Assembly (NCBI GenBank): GCA_017557785.1
Contig: JAFYYA010000050.1
Span: 62,001-126,000, forward strand
DNA length: 64,000 bases
Origin: Salinivirgaceae bacterium
GTDB taxonomy: Bacteria; Bacteroidota; Bacteroidia; Bacteroidales; SZUA-534
Reading direction: 5' to 3'
Shown: positions 32,634-42,645 of the stretch, piece by piece
How the letters are laid out: each line of letters starts with the position of its first letter
Position numbering within the stretch: the stretch's first letter is position 1
Program-made: the position numbers and the translations under genes
Notes under the pieces: generated by a model
What the model was told of the DNA's origin: nothing
What the model saw: only the letters and a program-made list of their open reading frames with translations
Databases searched by the model: none

Positions 32634-34640
32634 CTATTTCTTTTCGTCGAATTTCTCGATTCCCTTGTCCAGAAATTCAACAAACTCGCTGACGTTCAGG
32701 TTGTAACCCATCGGGTCGGCAAGCAGGTTGCCGTCGGTGTCGAGCAGGCAGTAGTAGGGTTGGGCGTTGATTTTAAAGCGGCTAATTTGAAAATCGGCGT
32801 TCACTTTGCCAATGCTTTTCTTCACTTTCCCGTCGTATTCCGATGTTACCCATTCGCTTTCGGGCAACACGGTCTTGTCATCGACATAGAGCGCCACCAC
32901 AATGTAGTCGTTGCGCAGCCGATCGAGTACTTCGGCATCGGCCCAGACGCGGGCTTCCATCTCGCGGCAGTTAACACATCCGTGACCGGTAAAGTCGATA
33001 AACAGCGGTTTGTCTTGCTCTTTGGCGCATTCAAGTGCCTGGTTATAATCGAAATAGCCTTGTAGGCCGTGCGGCAGATGCAGTAGGTCGGCATATTTGG
33101 GCGTTTCGCATAATGATAATTCATAGTCGTCTGCGGCAACAGTGGCTTTCGCTGAAAGGTCAAAATCGATGGTGGTTTGCGGCGGCAGATATCCCGAAAG
33201 GGCCTTCAGTGGCGCGCCCCACATTCCGGGAATCAGGTAGATAGTAAACGCCGTTGTGAGCAGTCCGAGCAGCAACCGAAACACTTTCGGCGGGTTGTTT
33301 TGTGTTTCGCCAATCTGCAGTTTTCCAAGCAAAAACAGGCTCAAAAGGGCGAAAACGGCAATCCAGATGGCAAGATAGACTTCGCGGTCCAGAATGCCCC
33401 AGTGGTAGGTTTGGTCGGCTACGCTCAGGAATTTCAAGCCGAGTGCAATCTCAATAAAGCCCAGCGTAACCTTCACGGTATTGAGCCAACTGCCTGATTT
33501 GGGCAGTTTTGTGAGCCACGACGGAAAAAACGCCAGCAGAGTGAACGGCAGCGCGAAAGCCGCCGAGAAGGCCAGCATTGTGACAATCGGTTCCCAGATG
33601 TCGCCTTGCGTCGATTTGACAAGGATTGTGCCCACTATGGGACCGGTGCACGAGAATGACACCAGAACCAGCGTCAGCGCCATAAAAAGCACGCCAACCA
33701 GTCCGCCACGGTTCGATTTTGAGTCGGCTTTGTTGATTAGCGAGCTTGGCAGAACAATCTCGAACGCGCCCAGAAACGATGCGGCAAACACCATAAAAAT
33801 GATGAAAAACAGCACGTTAGGCAACCAATGTGTCGACAGCCAGTTAAAAATATCGGCGGTAACCGATTGTCCGCCAATCAGATATGTGGCAACAATAATT
33901 ATTGCGATTGGAATGGTGTAGAGCGCCACAATTGCAAGTCCGAATGCCGACGCCATTGTGCGCGAGCGGCCTTTGTTCTGTTCGTTTTTCAGAAAGAACG
34001 ACACGGTCATCGGAACCATGGGGAAGACGCACGGCGTGAGCAACGCGGCAAAGCCCCAAAGAATGGCCTCGAGAATCACCTTCCAGATTGAGTTTGAGTT
34101 GGCGGTGTGCACAACGGGCTCACTTTCAGTTAATTTTGCACCGTCCGATGGCTCGGCAGGGGCAGGAACAGAACTTTGTCCGCCGTCCAGAATCGACAGG
34201 CTGAACTCTTTGTCGCCCATTACGCACATCTCGTCGGAACAAGTCTGATACTCAATTTTGCCACTCACTGTGGGGGCAGGGCCAATCACTTTTACAGTTT
34301 GCGCAAAAATGGCTTCGTTGCAGAAATAGCGCACGACGGCGCCTGCTATCTCATCTTTCTCTTCAGTCACTTTCGACAATTCGCGCACAGTGTCAACGCG
34401 CTCAACATCAGTCAGTTGCTCAAACGAGAAACTTGTCGGCAACGAGTAGTTGCCTTTGGGCAGATACTGCGCAAAGATGTGCCAGCCTGCGTCAATCTTG
34501 GCTTTGAAGTTGATTTGATACTCGTTTTCGCCTGTCTTTTGGCTGCTGATATCCCATTTTACAGGGTTTTGAATCTGCGCGGTAGCCGAGCAAACCACAA
34601 ACGTGGCAATTGCTAAAAGGCTTTGTTTCAAGAATTTCAT
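32634..34640 (-). CDS. dsbD: Protein-disulfide reductase DsbD
   Basis: From the ATG at 34640 a 668-residue protein with a signal peptide; the ATG at 34685 would place 15 polar residues before it. It has an N-terminal immunoglobulin-like periplasmic domain with the pair of cysteines CSDEMC, then a transmembrane domain with PCVFPMVPMTVSFF and SFSCTGPIVGT that carries the electron-passing cysteines. The C-terminal thioredoxin-like domain has GHGCVNCREME (CVNC). It moves electrons from cytoplasmic thioredoxin to periplasmic proteins, including cytochrome c maturation. That is relevant because two CXXCH lipoproteins are encoded upstream in this window. Confidence 0.93.
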   Translation of the reverse strand: MKFLKQSLLAIATFVVCSATAQIQNPVKWDISSQKTGENEYQINFKAKIDAGWHIFAQYLPKGNYSLPTSFSFEQLTDVERVDTVRELSKVTEEKDEIAGAVVRYFCNEAIFAQTVKVIGPAPTVSGKIEYQTCSDEMCVMGDKEFSLSILDGGQSSVPAPAEPSDGAKLTESEPVVHTANSNSIWKVILEAILWGFAALLTPCVFPMVPMTVSFFLKNEQNKGRSRTMASAFGLAIVALYTIPIAIIIVATYLIGGQSVTADIFNWLSTHWLPNVLFFIIFMVFAASFLGAFEIVLPSSLINKADSKSNRGGLVGVLFMALTLVLVSFSCTGPIVGTILVKSTQGDIWEPIVTMLAFSAAFALPFTLLAFFPSWLTKLPKSGSWLNTVKVTLGFIEIALGLKFLSVADQTYHWGILDREVYLAIWIAVFALLSLFLLGKLQIGETQNNPPKVFRLLLGLLTTAFTIYLIPGMWGAPLKALSGYLPPQTTIDFDLSAKATVAADDYELSLCETPKYADLLHLPHGLQGYFDYNQALECAKEQDKPLFIDFTGHGCVNCREMEARVWADAEVLDRLRNDYIVVALYVDDKTVLPESEWVTSEYDGKVKKSIGKVNADFQISRFKINAQPYYCLLDTDGNLLADPMGYNLNVSEFVEFLDKGIEKFDEKK

Positions 34641-34752
34641 AGTTCTTTTGCTTAGATTGTTTTGTGTGATAAAAATTGTTACCAATCAATAGTTCAAAAA
34701 TAACTATGCGTTTGATTGTATTCCAATTTTTCGGTGAGATTTTTGCGCCGAT

Positions 34753-35475
34753 TCAGTTTTTTGTCAGCAACGGCAGTGCATCAAGCAGTTGTAACATATT
34801 GTCGAACACAATGTTGGCACCGGCTGCCGTAAGGTCCGATTTGGCGAGAATTCCTGTGTTGACGCCAACAGTGAACACGCCTGCAGCCACACCTGCCATA
34901 ATGCCTAGCGGTGCATTCTCAACCACCAGTGCTTCGTTGGGGGCCACGCCGAGTTTTTGCAACCCCATCAGGTACGGTTCAGGGTAAGGCTTGCCGTGCG
35001 TCACATCGAGAGCGGTAACCATCAGTTCGCGGCTGAACCGGCCGTTGAAAAGGCTCTCAACACGCTCGAGAGTAGTGCTCTCGCCAGAGCCGGTGACAAT
35101 GGTTCTTGCAATATTGTTTTCGGCCAGATAGTCAACCACATCGGTAATGTTGCTGATGAGTTCGGGGGCGGGCATCTGACGGAAAAATCCGCTCTTGATG
35201 CGGTAGATTTCACGTTGCTCGTCGGGTGTGCTGTGACGGCCAAAGGCTTTCTGAAACTCTTCGTCGATGGTTGACGCGCCAGTGCGGCCTTCGTTAAGAT
35301 AGACTTGATACTCAGAGAATTGAACCCCGCATTCGGCGAAAGCCTTAACCCACGCTTTGGCGTGCAGGGGCATGCTGTTGAAGATGACGCCGTCCATATC
35401 GAACATAACAGCCTTGATATTCAGCGCTGTATGTCCTGTAGCCGACAGATAGTTACGTATGGCGGTTTGTATCAT
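34753..35475 (-). CDS. HAD-superfamily phosphatase/phosphoglucomutase-like hydrolase
   Basis: Using the ATG at 35475 gives 240 residues. An ATG at 35655 would add 60 residues of unconserved sequence that includes an inverted-repeat-rich leader. FDMDGV places the nucleophile at D26 and the acid at D28. The motif II threonine (TGSGE), the motif III lysine (HGKPYPEPYL) and the motif IV acid (VVENAPLGI) complete the fold. The alpha-helical cap and KPYPEPYL are typical of beta-phosphoglucomutase-like or sugar-phosphate phosphatases. The substrate cannot be read from sequence. Transcribed alone. Confidence 0.87.
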   Translation of the reverse strand: MIQTAIRNYLSATGHTALNIKAVMFDMDGVIFNSMPLHAKAWVKAFAECGVQFSEYQVYLNEGRTGASTIDEEFQKAFGRHSTPDEQREIYRIKSGFFRQMPAPELISNITDVVDYLAENNIARTIVTGSGESTTLERVESLFNGRFSRELMVTALDVTHGKPYPEPYLMGLQKLGVAPNEALVVENAPLGIMAGVAAGVFTVGVNTGILAKSDLTAAGANIVFDNMLQLLDALPLLTKN

Positions 35476-35711
35476 CTCTCTCAAATTGCGGCCGCAAAAG
35501 TAAACGAAAATCGCACTCGGGCAATGGTGAAGCCGTAAGCGGCAAGCCGCGTCATAATTCGTGATTTGTTCATAACCTTCCGAAATCTTTTGTTTTGCAC
35601 GCATTGCGCCGACATGGATTGTTAGTTTTATGTGCACTAAAAAAGATATTTGCAATGCGTTTTTATGTATCTTGAGCCCACTTTTTTGAATCGAAATAAA
35701 AGATAATACCG

Positions 35712-37106
35712 ATGAACAAAAAATTTGTCAAATTACTCGGAATCTTGTGCGCATGTCCGGCACTTCTGGTCGCGCAAGAAGTTGAAGATGAGACCAATAT
35801 GGTGTTCAATCCGAGTTTCGAACAGTATGAGAAGTGCCCTGAAGGCTACATTTACAACGACAAGTCACACAGGCTGATTCCGCACTGGACCTACCCGTCG
35901 TACACTACGCCCGACTATTTCAACAAATGCAGCACAGGCGATGTAAAGGTGCCCGACAATTTTGCCGGCTACAGCCAGCCGCACAGCGGAAAAGGCTATA
36001 TGGGCGCAATCCTGACAGGTTCTGACCGCGATTACCGTGAGTACATTCAAGGCGAACTGAAAACCCCGATGAAGTCAGGGCAGGTTTACTGCGTGTCGTT
36101 CTGGTACAAACTGGCCAATGGCTCAATGTTCGCTGTCGACCAATTGAGTATATACTTCTCGCAAGAGAAGATTGAAAACGCCAACACCACCTATCTGAAT
36201 TACAACGGACAATTGAACAACGAGTCGGGACTTTTCCTTGACAACACCGAAGAGTGGAAGCACTATTGCATGCTCTACACCGCTTCAGGCAATGAGATGT
36301 TCTTTACTGTCGGCAATTTCAAGAACTATGAGAACACCAACTACGTAGTCACAGGCAAGGACGTGCAGAACAAGAAAGGCAAGAAGTACGCATATTATTT
36401 CTTCGACGATTTCGAAATCCGTCCGCTAACCGACTGCGATGTGTGCGCTTGCGTGCCTAAAGGTCTTGAGACTGTGATTGTTGATTCGATTTACACCGGC
36501 GGTCTTGACCCTGTGACGGGTAAAATCCAGCGCATTGTTGACGATGGTGTCATTAGCCTGGGTATTTCGGGCGGAACACCGCCATACGATGTCAAATGGT
36601 CGAATGGCGCGACAGGGCAGAAACTTACCAATCTGCCGGCCGGCACTTATACATATAAAGTGACAGACAAAAACAACTGCCGCAACAGTGGCAAGGTGGT
36701 TTTTGTTCAGCCGGAAATCCCCGAAGACCCGTTCACCGACGGTTTGCGCAATATAGAAGAAGGCTCGGCGCTCATTCTGAACAACATCTTCTTCGAGACA
36801 GGCAAAAGCACGCTTCTGCCGCAGTCGAACGCCGAACTCGACAAGATAGCGGCATTCTTGGCCGAAGGCACTGTAAGTCAGATAGAAATCAGCGGCCACA
36901 CCGATAATGTGGGTTCCGACGAAGTGAACCAGAAACTGAGTCAGGCACGTGCTCAAGCAGTTGTCAACTATCTGGTATCGAAGGGAATAAGTCCGAATAT
37001 GCTGCAAGCAAAGGGCTACGGCAAAACTCGCCCCATCGACACCAACCTGACTGAGCAGGGTAAGAGCAATAACCGCAGAGTTGAATTTTTTGTTTTAAAG
37101 AAGTAA
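35712..37106 (+). CDS. OmpA-family outer-membrane lipoprotein-like protein with SprB-type repeat
   Basis: A 464-residue exported protein. After a signal peptide comes a jelly-roll-like domain (about 30-235, NMVFNPSFEQY to FFDDFEIRPL). One SprB-type PKD-like repeat follows (about 275-335, ISLGISGGTPPYDVKWSNGATG), then a C-terminal OmpA peptidoglycan-binding domain (about 345-464, with IEISGHTDNVGSDEVNQKLSQARAQAVVNYL). The SprB-type repeat is common in gliding and type IX secretion proteins of Bacteroidota. The gene is followed after 11 bases by the TPR/propeller gene. I infer an outer-membrane to peptidoglycan link in the same system, with no direct proof. Confidence 0.85.
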   Translation: MNKKFVKLLGILCACPALLVAQEVEDETNMVFNPSFEQYEKCPEGYIYNDKSHRLIPHWTYPSYTTPDYFNKCSTGDVKVPDNFAGYSQPHSGKGYMGAILTGSDRDYREYIQGELKTPMKSGQVYCVSFWYKLANGSMFAVDQLSIYFSQEKIENANTTYLNYNGQLNNESGLFLDNTEEWKHYCMLYTASGNEMFFTVGNFKNYENTNYVVTGKDVQNKKGKKYAYYFFDDFEIRPLTDCDVCACVPKGLETVIVDSIYTGGLDPVTGKIQRIVDDGVISLGISGGTPPYDVKWSNGATGQKLTNLPAGTYTYKVTDKNNCRNSGKVVFVQPEIPEDPFTDGLRNIEEGSALILNNIFFETGKSTLLPQSNAELDKIAAFLAEGTVSQIEISGHTDNVGSDEVNQKLSQARAQAVVNYLVSKGISPNMLQAKGYGKTRPIDTNLTEQGKSNNRRVEFFVLKK

Positions 37107-37117
37107 TCTAACCGACT

Positions 37118-39124
37118 ATGAACAAGCGTTTTATATTTGCAATATTACTGTCGGCGGCTGTTGCTCTGCCGGCATTGGCACAAAAGCCCGACAAGGCTTT
37201 CGAAGACATTGTTGCCGGTGTGAAGGCTAAAGACCGTCAGCCCGATGTCGACAACAACATGAACAAGGCGCGCGCCACACTTGAGAAGATTCTGGCAAAA
37301 GACGCCAGCAACGCCATGGCCAACATGGGAATGGCCATTGTCCTGTCGTACGACGCTTACTCGCAGAAAGACTATTTCCGCGGTTGGCACTATTTTAAGA
37401 AAGCCGATGCGGGAATGTCGACATTCACGCCCGATGACAAAAAAGTGCTCGACACGTATTTCACAGCACAGAAACTTGAACGTCGTGGAAAACCAGTCGA
37501 CAAGAATATGGAAATTGAGCGTAAAGCAGTGGAAGAGAAGTTGATAAAGTTTGTCCGCGAAGAGAATAATCTGCAATACGCTGAGAAATTCCTTGAAGAG
37601 TTCCCCGACTCGAAGTACTATGCCAATGTGGTTCACATCCGCAACTACATTGAGTTCCGCAAGGCTGAGAATGCCGGTTCGGTTGACGCATTCAACTATT
37701 TCCTGAACAAGTACCCCGACGCAGCACAAGTGAAAATTGCCACCGACGAGCGTAACGAACTGGCTTACAAACAGACACAGGAAGCCAATACGTTTGCGGC
37801 TTATAAGAACTTTGTCGATAATTATCCCGATGCGGTTCAATATGAAGAAGCCAAGAAGAAATTGGGCATTCTGGCGTTCGACGAAGCCGCCAAAAAGCAC
37901 ACTCTCGAAGCCATCGAGCAGTTTATGGAACAGTATCCGAACTCGCCCAAAATGCCCGATGCCAAGGTAATGAAGCGCCAACTGCTGTTTGAGTGGGCAA
38001 AATCGGTCAACAGCATCGAAGCATATAACAAATTCGTGTCGCAATATCCTGAAGGTGAGATGTTTATCGATATCTTCAACCTTAAGTCGGCCGCTTTAGG
38101 ACAGTCCATTGCTGCCGACCTGCCGATGGAAAACTACAAGGTAATCCGCGGGTTCGACAACAAGCAGGCACGCGACTATGGTGGCGCAATTGCAACCTAC
38201 ACTGACGGCTCTCTGCTGGTCATTGCAAACACACCATCGCTCAACGATGATATGGACGATGTGTGGATGATTAAACTCGATGCCACAGGCAAGATGATTA
38301 AGAACGATATTCTTGGCAACGATTTTGACGACCGTGTGAACGCCGCCTACATTGACAAAGCAGGCGCTCTGTTTGCTGCCGGACTCACCAACGCCATCAA
38401 AAACAATGTGCCTGGCCAGTCGTGGTTCTTCAAGATGAATGCGCAAGGCAAGAATGTATGCAACGCCAAATTTGAAGGCAACGAAGTGCTGTCGATGGTT
38501 GTATACGAAGACGGTCGCTCGCTGCTTGGTGGTTATCTGCAAGCATCTGACACTGCTCTGCCGACACCGCTCATCACCAAACTCAACGCTCAGGGCCGCA
38601 AACTCTGGACGCGCACCTATGCGCCGGGCAACAAGGTTACATCGCTTGCATCGGACGGCCACGTGTGCAGCATTGCCTTCAACGGCAGTTGGGTGATGCA
38701 GATTGATGAACTTGGCTACATCAAGTGGGATGCAATGGCCGATGAAGGTACCAAACTTTCGGCTGCCGCAATCGCCAACGGAAAGACTGTATACACCGGA
38801 ATCAAAGGCGGGCAGGGCTGTGCCATTGGTTTCGACGGCGCCGGCAAGAAACTCTGGGAAACTGGTTTCGCATTGCCAGCCGACGGCAGTTTCACTCAAA
38901 GTTGCACCATGCCCGACGGCTCTGTTGTGAGCGGCGGAACATTCGGCAACGCTATGGTTCTTGTTAAGATTGACGCCAGCGGCAAAGTGGTCTTCACAAA
39001 AATTTTCGATGGTTCGAAGCAGGTGGCATTCAACGGCTTAGCCGCATCTGCCGCCGACAACTCGGTTTGGGTAAGTGCCACCTACGCCGATTCCGACATT
39101 GTGGTGTTCAAACTGGGACTGTAA
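37118..39124 (+). CDS. Exported TPR-like protein with C-terminal beta-propeller
   Basis: A 668-residue protein with a signal peptide (AILLSAAVALPALAQ). The first half has TPR-like helical repeats, several shaped like FLEEFPDSKYY, FLNKYPDAAQV, FVDNYPDAVQY and FMEQYPNSPKM. The second half (about 335-668) is a beta-propeller with repeated K-x-DATGK blades. It is preceded after 11 bases by the OmpA-family gene and closed by a terminator, so the two form an operon. The helical repeats suggest a scaffold for an envelope complex. I do not recognise it as a named family. Confidence 0.78.
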   Translation: MNKRFIFAILLSAAVALPALAQKPDKAFEDIVAGVKAKDRQPDVDNNMNKARATLEKILAKDASNAMANMGMAIVLSYDAYSQKDYFRGWHYFKKADAGMSTFTPDDKKVLDTYFTAQKLERRGKPVDKNMEIERKAVEEKLIKFVREENNLQYAEKFLEEFPDSKYYANVVHIRNYIEFRKAENAGSVDAFNYFLNKYPDAAQVKIATDERNELAYKQTQEANTFAAYKNFVDNYPDAVQYEEAKKKLGILAFDEAAKKHTLEAIEQFMEQYPNSPKMPDAKVMKRQLLFEWAKSVNSIEAYNKFVSQYPEGEMFIDIFNLKSAALGQSIAADLPMENYKVIRGFDNKQARDYGGAIATYTDGSLLVIANTPSLNDDMDDVWMIKLDATGKMIKNDILGNDFDDRVNAAYIDKAGALFAAGLTNAIKNNVPGQSWFFKMNAQGKNVCNAKFEGNEVLSMVVYEDGRSLLGGYLQASDTALPTPLITKLNAQGRKLWTRTYAPGNKVTSLASDGHVCSIAFNGSWVMQIDELGYIKWDAMADEGTKLSAAAIANGKTVYTGIKGGQGCAIGFDGAGKKLWETGFALPADGSFTQSCTMPDGSVVSGGTFGNAMVLVKIDASGKVVFTKIFDGSKQVAFNGLAASAADNSVWVSATYADSDIVVFKLGL

Positions 39125-39159
39125 ATTTTGTTTTCACATAAAATGCGTCTTAGCGCATT

Positions 39160-39192
39160 AAAGGGCTGCCCTTACGAGGGTAGCCTTTTTTT
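39160..39192 (+). terminator. Rho-independent terminator after the TPR/propeller gene
   Basis: A stem of about 12 pairs with one bulge (AAAGGGCTGCCCT against AGGGTAGCCTTT, loop TACG), followed by Ts. Confidence 0.75.
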
Positions 39193-39211
39193 GTTGTTGC
39201 ACAAAAAAGGA

Positions 39212-39242
39212 TTTTCAAATTCGCCAAACATTTCTACCTTTG
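39212..39242 (+). promoter_or_regulatory. Predicted promoter of the first BspA-type gene
   Basis: TTTT at 39212-39215, 19 bases, and TACCTTTG at 39235-39242, a full match to TAnnTTTG. A start just after it would give a leader of about 100 bases, containing a degenerate palindrome. Confidence 0.68.
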
Positions 39243-39272
39243 AAAGATTTTGAAAAAAATAACGTACACATT

Positions 39273-39299
39273 GTAGAAACGCGCCCTGGCACGTCTTTT
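39273..39299. repeat. Degenerate copy of the GTAGRGACG palindrome family
   Basis: GTAGAAACG and ACGTCTTTTA arms around a GCC..GGC centre. Several arm mismatches make this the weakest member. It lies in the leader of the first BspA-type gene. Confidence 0.45.
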
Positions 39300-39347
39300 A
39301 TCATGAGCAATTAATAAAACATTAATATTCAACAAAATAATTTTAAT

Positions 39348-42300
39348 ATGAAACGCATTTTGGTTTTATGTTTCGCAGCAATGCTTGCCATACAGGCATG
39401 GGCACAAACAACTTTTGAAATTGATGGTTTGAAATACACAGTAACAAATGAAACAAAACATTATGTTTCAGTTGCCAAAGGCTCAACTGAACCAACATGT
39501 GATTTAGAAATTCCTAAAACAGTAAGGAGGAATATAATAACATATACAGTTACATGCATTAGTGAATATGCGTTCAAGGACTGCAGCGGCCTTACTTCGG
39601 TAACCATTCCAAAATCGGTTACAAGTATTGGTGAAGGTGCATTTAGCGGTTGTTCATCGTTGGAGTCAATATCATTGCCCTTTGTAGGTGACAAGCCTCA
39701 CGAACCAACTGATAATTACCAATATCCATTTGGCTATATATTTGGCACAGAAAGTTATGATGGTGGTACGAAAACAACGCAATATTATTATAATTACGAC
39801 ACAAATAGCCCAACGGAAATTGAATATTATATTCCATCATCGCTAAGAGCAGTGACATTAACTGGCGGCAGTTTTATTCCATATCGTGCATTTTTTTGTT
39901 GCCAAGAATTGACATCAGTAACCATTCCAGATGGCACTACAAGTATAGGAGATGGTGCATTCGCAAGTTGCGGTGAATTGGCATCCGTAAACCTCCCTGT
40001 TGGTGTCACAAGCATTGGGGAAGATGCATTCCGGGGGTGTTTTAAAGTATCTGTAACCATTCCCAATGGTGTTGTTAGCATCGGCAGAAGTGCGTTTTCT
40101 TATTGCAATAATTTGACCACCGTAATCATTCCTAATTCTGTTACTAATCTTGGTAAAGGGGTGTTTAGTTATTGCGGAGGATTGACTTCGGTAACATTTC
40201 CCGATGGAATCACAAGTATTCCTAATGGCACATTTGAAAGATGTGACAATCTCTCATCATTTAACATTCCCAATTCTGTTACCAGCATTGGCAATCATGC
40301 ATTCTATAGAAGTGGTCTGACATCAATAACAATTCCAAGTTCTGTCAATAGCATTGGAAGTGAGACATTTGCATTGTGCTTTTCGTTGACAGAAATAAAT
40401 GTTGAGAACGACAATACAAATTTTGCATCAGAAGACGGCGTCTTGTTCAACAAGGATAAAACAATATTGATATGTTGTCCGGCAAGCAGAACCGGTGCGT
40501 ATACCGTTCCTAATTCTGTAACTAATATTGGTGAACAAGCATTCGATTGCTGTAATCTTACATCGGTAACTATTTCAGAAAATGTTAAAACTATCGGTAA
40601 TTCTGCATTTAATTGGTGTCGCAACCTTACATTGATAACCATTCCTGATGGAGTTACAAACATTGGAGAATTAGCGTTCTATTTGTGTGAAAACCTTACA
40701 TCAATAACAATTCCTAATTCTGTTACAAGTATTGGTGGAAATGCATTCGAAGGTTGCGATTTATTAACATTTAATAAATACGATAATGCATTATACCTAG
40801 GCAATGCTAATAATCCATATCACGCGTTGATAAAAGCAAACAATGAATCCATAACAATATGTGAAATTAATAACAATTGTAAAGTCATTGCTGGTGGTTC
40901 GTTCTCTGGTTGCGGCAGACTGACTTCAATAACTATTCCTAATTTGGTTAGAAGCATAGGTGAATTTGCATTCGATTGATGCAGCAGTCTAACTTCAGTA
41001 ACCATCCCTAATTCGGTAACAAGCATTGGCGACTATGCATTTTATGAATGTGGCAGTCTAACTTCAGTAACCATTCCTAATTCGGTTACAAGCATTGGCA
41101 ACTTTACGTTCTCTGATTGCAGCAACCTGACTTTTGTGACTATTCCTAATTCAGTTACAGACATTAGCCATGACGCGTTTATACAATGCAGCAATGCAAC
41201 TTTTTATTGTGAAGCGGAATCAAAACCGGAAAACTGGGTGTCAGGTTGGACAAATAGAAATGAAAACTATATAAAATGGGGGTGTAAGGTGTTGAATTTG
41301 GATGTTAATAATACAGAGCACGGTTCAGCAACTGCTGCAGGCTATACGGTTCAAGCAGCAGACGGCTCAATGTGGTACTTAAACAATGCACAAGTAACCA
41401 TGACTGCCACGCCAAACGAAGGTTGCCATGTAATATGGGAAGACAACAGCACTGATAATGTTAGATCTTTCACAGCAACAGAGAGTAAAACTTATACTGC
41501 AACATTTGAAGCACACGTAGAAGAGATTGACGCTGCATATGTTGCAGCAACTTGCACAGAAACAGGCTTAACCGAAGGTAAACGTTGCTCCGAATGCGGT
41601 GCGATTTTAGTGGCTCAAGAAGAAATTCCTGCTTTAGGCCACAACTACGGCACACCAACATACGAGTGGGGTGAAGGCAACTCAACATGCACTGCTACAA
41701 AAGTTTGTGCTAATGATAATGAACATGTTGTTACAGAGACAGTTGATGCAACTTCATCTGTAACTGTAGCCGCTACTTGTGAAGCCGTTGGAACAAGAAC
41801 CTTCACGGCAGAGTTTACGGATGAAGGTTTTGCTACACAGCAGAAAACTGAAGATATCGCTGCCACTGGCCACACCGCAGGTGAAGCCGTTGCAGAGAAC
41901 AACGTTGCGCCAACCTGCACTGTGGCAGGTTCAGTAGATTCAGTGGTTTACTGCACAGTTTGTGAAAGCGAGATAAGCCGTAAGCCAATAGAAATCCCCG
42001 CCACAGGCCACAAAGAAGCAGTGGATGCCGCTGTGGCAGCAACTTGCACCGCAGCAGGCAAAACTGAAGGCAAGCATTGTTCGGTTTGCTATGCGGAACT
42101 TGTTGCACAGGAAGAAATTGCCGCCACCGGCCACAAAGAAGTTGTGGATGCCGCTGTGGCAGCAACCTGTACTGCAGCTGGCAAAACCGAAGGCAAGCAC
42201 TGTGAAGTTTGTAATGCTGTTTTGGTGGCACAAGAAGATATTCCTGCTTTAGGGCATGATTTCAAAACCTACACATTCGACAACAACGCCACCACCGAAG

Positions 42301-42623
42301 CCGATGGCACCGAGACGGCACTGTGTGAGCACGGTTGCGGCACAACCGACACACGTACTGCCGCCGGCACTAAGATTGCCACAACACCCGAGAAAGGCAC
42401 CGCCGTCGCCGAGTCTGCTGCCAACGCCGTTAGCATCTATACACAGAATAATATAATTGTGGTTGAAAACGCCACCGCAGAAATCCGCATTTATGATGCA
42501 ATGGGACGTTTGATTGTAGAGACGCCACATTGTGACGTCTCTACGGAAATCCGCATCAACACCGCCGGCGTTTACATTGTAAGGGTAGGGAATGTGGCAA
42601 AACGAGTGATGATAAATAATTAA
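39348..42623 (+). pseudogene. BspA-type leucine-rich-repeat surface protein with type IX sorting domain, interrupted by one in-frame TGA
   Basis: A single frame runs from the ATG at 39348 to the stop at 42623 (1091 codons), broken only by TGA at 40977-40979. On each side the BspA-type repeats (about 23 residues, [14 protein letters not shown]) continue in the same frame with no length change. The part before the TGA encodes signal peptide plus repeats (543 residues). The part after it encodes further repeats, then a cysteine-rich region with repeated [13 protein letters not shown] units, then a type IX C-terminal sorting domain ending [21 protein letters not shown]. As written, the product would lack the sorting domain. 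A palindromic element is in frame at 42516-42544. A close paralogue lies 22 bases downstream. Confidence 0.8.
42516..42544. repeat. In-frame palindromic element inside the sorting domain of the first BspA-type gene
   Basis: A 29-base hairpin: 9-bp arms GTAGAGACG and CGTCTCTAC, then an inner CACA/TGTG stem. It is read as codons [10 protein letters not shown] between GRLI and EIRI of the type IX domain. Confidence 0.85.
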
Positions 42624-42645
42624 TAATGAATTAAATATAATTTCT

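Noticed and set aside
35476-35655. 60-residue N-terminal extension of the HAD hydrolase
   Set aside because: The extension has no family similarity; the HAD motif I falls at the usual distance only with the start at 35475.
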